Part shown: one piece after another, positions 62,895 to 64,000 of the stretch
Layout of the letters: each line of letters opens with the position of its first letter
How positions within the stretch are numbered: the stretch's first letter is position 1
Source of the DNA: Candidatus Palauibacter soopunensis
GTDB lineage: Bacteria; Gemmatimonadota; Gemmatimonadetes; Palauibacterales; Palauibacteraceae
Assembly (NCBI RefSeq): GCF_947581735.1
Contig: NZ_CANPVT010000008.1
Span: 1 to 64,000 of the forward strand
Direction of reading: 5' to 3'
Length of the DNA stretch: 64,000 nt
Translations under genes and position numbers: made by a program
Notes under the pieces: model-generated
Database searches by the model: none
What the model was told of the DNA's origin: nothing
What the model saw: only the letters and a program-made list of their open reading frames with translations

Positions 62895-64000
62895 CTCCGT
62901 ACCTCCTCGATCGCTGTTGCTGCTTCATGCCTCGCCGCCCGGACCTTGGGCGTCAGATAGATATTGGCGGTCAGACGGCCCAACAGAAAGCCGGTGAAGG
63001 CGGCGGTCGCGCCGACCCAGCCCAGCCCCCAGCCGACCGCGACGAACACGATGGCCACGGCCGTGATCTCTGCGGCGGTCCCGACGATGATGGGACCCGT
63101 CGTCCGGTGCCGGATCAGCGTGCCCCGCTGCAGCGAGAGGAGGACGCCGAGGAAGGGGACGGGGGTGAGCACCCGGGCGGCCGGAATCGCGAAGGAGGCG
63201 AGTTCGGGCGTGAGGCCGGACACGTGGACGAACCAGAGGTGGGAGAGCGGGGTGAACGCGAGGAGCGCGAGGACGCCGGAGAGCGTCGCGCCGAGCCCGA
63301 TCGCGAAGCGGCGGATCGCCTCGTAGCCCTCGTTCCGCCGGCCCAGGAGCGCGATGACCGCGTCCTGGAAGCTGAGACCCACGGAGCGGAAGATGAACCC
63401 GAGCGAGTGCACGACCGGGAACACGGCGAGCGACTCGACCGGCGACGCGGCACGACCCATGAAGAAGGTGAGCATCGGCTGGATCGCGATCCCGATCAGC
63501 GACGTGAGCATCAGGGGCAGGTAGAAGCGTCCGATTTCACCGAAGCGCAGTTCGCCGCCTTCGGTCCCCGCGCCCGACGCCGGATCGGCGGTGGAGACAC
63601 CCACGCGGCCGATCTCCGCGATGTCGTGCGGGTCCGACGAGACCGTGACGGGTTCGGTCGTATCCGCCGGCCGGCCCGCCGGGACGAGCAGGGCGCGGAT
63701 GGCGTCCCGGGCCATCCAGCGCGCGACCGCCGCTTCCATCACCACGCCGAACGAAAGCGCGGAAGCCCCGACCGCGGCACCGGGGAGGTCCGTGGCGATG
63801 GCGAGCATGAGCGCGGCGACCGACATCGAGACGAGCCGCACGACCGTCCCGCCCGCCACGAGCCGCGTGCGCCCGGACCGGATGAGCACGCCCTGCCAGA
63901 AGCGCCGGTAGCCGATGGCGGCCGGCCAGGGCAGAAAGCACCACAGCGCTCCGTACGTCAGGCGCGCCAGGTCCTCCGGCAGCCCGAGCACCCCCAGCAT
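62891..64000 (-). CDS. MATE/ANKH-like multi-spanning flippase, partial
   Basis: At least 369 residues; the first Met is at the last base of the window and is probably internal, so the gene continues beyond the edge. About nine helices are visible. LTYGALWCFLPWPAAIGYRRFWQGVLIRSGRTRLV ends the first half. A loop of about 50 residues follows. The second half begins RFYLPLMLTSLIGIAIQPMLTFFMGRAASPVESLAVFPVVHSLGFIF. The two-half arrangement with an internal loop fits the MATE/MOP flippase superfamily; the LPWP and GYRRFWQG pieces recall ANKH-like members. The substrate is unknown. It overlaps the propeller gene and heads the operon as far as can be seen. Confidence 0.7.
   Translation of the reverse strand: MLGVLGLPEDLARLTYGALWCFLPWPAAIGYRRFWQGVLIRSGRTRLVAGGTVVRLVSMSVAALMLAIATDLPGAAVGASALSFGVVMEAAVARWMARDAIRALLVPAGRPADTTEPVTVSSDPHDIAEIGRVGVSTADPASGAGTEGGELRFGEIGRFYLPLMLTSLIGIAIQPMLTFFMGRAASPVESLAVFPVVHSLGFIFRSVGLSFQDAVIALLGRRNEGYEAIRRFAIGLGATLSGVLALLAFTPLSHLWFVHVSGLTPELASFAIPAARVLTPVPFLGVLLSLQRGTLIRHRTTGPIIVGTAAEITAVAIVFVAVGWGLGWVGATAAFTGFLLGRLTANIYLTPKVRAARHEAATAIEEVRR

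Noticed and set aside
1-64000. tRNA, rRNA, CRISPR arrays, insertion sequences or phage genes
   Set aside because: None seen when reading the gaps: intergenic regions are short and no array-like repeats or transposase motifs were found. A covariance-model search was not possible.

Overview
The window is about 69% GC by eye and almost fully coding, with short gaps and many start/stop overlaps of the ATGA, GTGA and TGATG kinds. Gene content (TAXI-type TRAP transport, 6-bladed propeller proteins with the 'RDSAGV' opening, Vgb-like propellers, Mo/Fe-S oxidoreductases, BipA, a GroES-like protein) suggests a Gemmatimonadota-like, probably marine or host-associated bacterium. That placement is an inference from style; no rRNA or marker gene is present. 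I saw no tRNA, rRNA, CRISPR array, insertion sequence or phage gene.

Layout. 1-223: decayed VapBC-like toxin-antitoxin remnant. 367-4567: NorC-like diheme cytochrome, NorB-like heme-copper protein and acetoacetyl-CoA synthetase, overlapping each other. 4564-10856: a broken gene, a lipoprotein, an S58 peptidase, a sodium:solute symporter and a TAXI/TRAP uptake system. 10866-16182: BipA, a small membrane protein, a GroES-like protein and a recently duplicated pair of zinc-ribbon membrane proteins. 16302-20022: a PadR operon with a palindromic operator, a small MotA/ExbB-like protein and a propeller/FGE-like fusion. 20172-23887: a three-subunit molybdenum hydroxylase (form II CoxSLM-like). 23920-25644: gamma-glutamyltransferase.

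25751-49969 is the most notable part: one collinear run of twelve genes. In order they are a TetR regulator with a palindrome over its promoter, an RND tripartite pump (outer-membrane factor, adaptor, permease), CysD and CysNC (sulfate to APS to PAPS), an NCS2-like permease with an extra cytoplasmic domain, a small protein, a B12-binding-type radical SAM enzyme, a single-module fully reducing type I polyketide synthase (frameshifted in this sequence), a thioester reductase-sulfotransferase fusion, and an SDR reductase. No PAPS reductase or sulfite reductase is present, so the activated sulfate is most simply read as feeding the sulfotransferase. My model is a dedicated pathway that builds a reduced polyketide/fatty chain, releases it reductively as aldehyde then alcohol, sulfates it with locally made PAPS and exports it through the RND pump.

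49972-64000: aldehyde dehydrogenase (opposite strand), a hydratase/FAH-like enzyme, a Psr-type Mo-bisMGD respiratory enzyme with a fused Fe-S/NrfD subunit and its chaperone, an AI-2E-type permease, an AtoE-like fatty acid transporter, SixA, and a three-gene minus-strand operon (MATE-like flippase cut by the window edge, Vgb-like propeller, CxxCH-containing choice-anchor protein).
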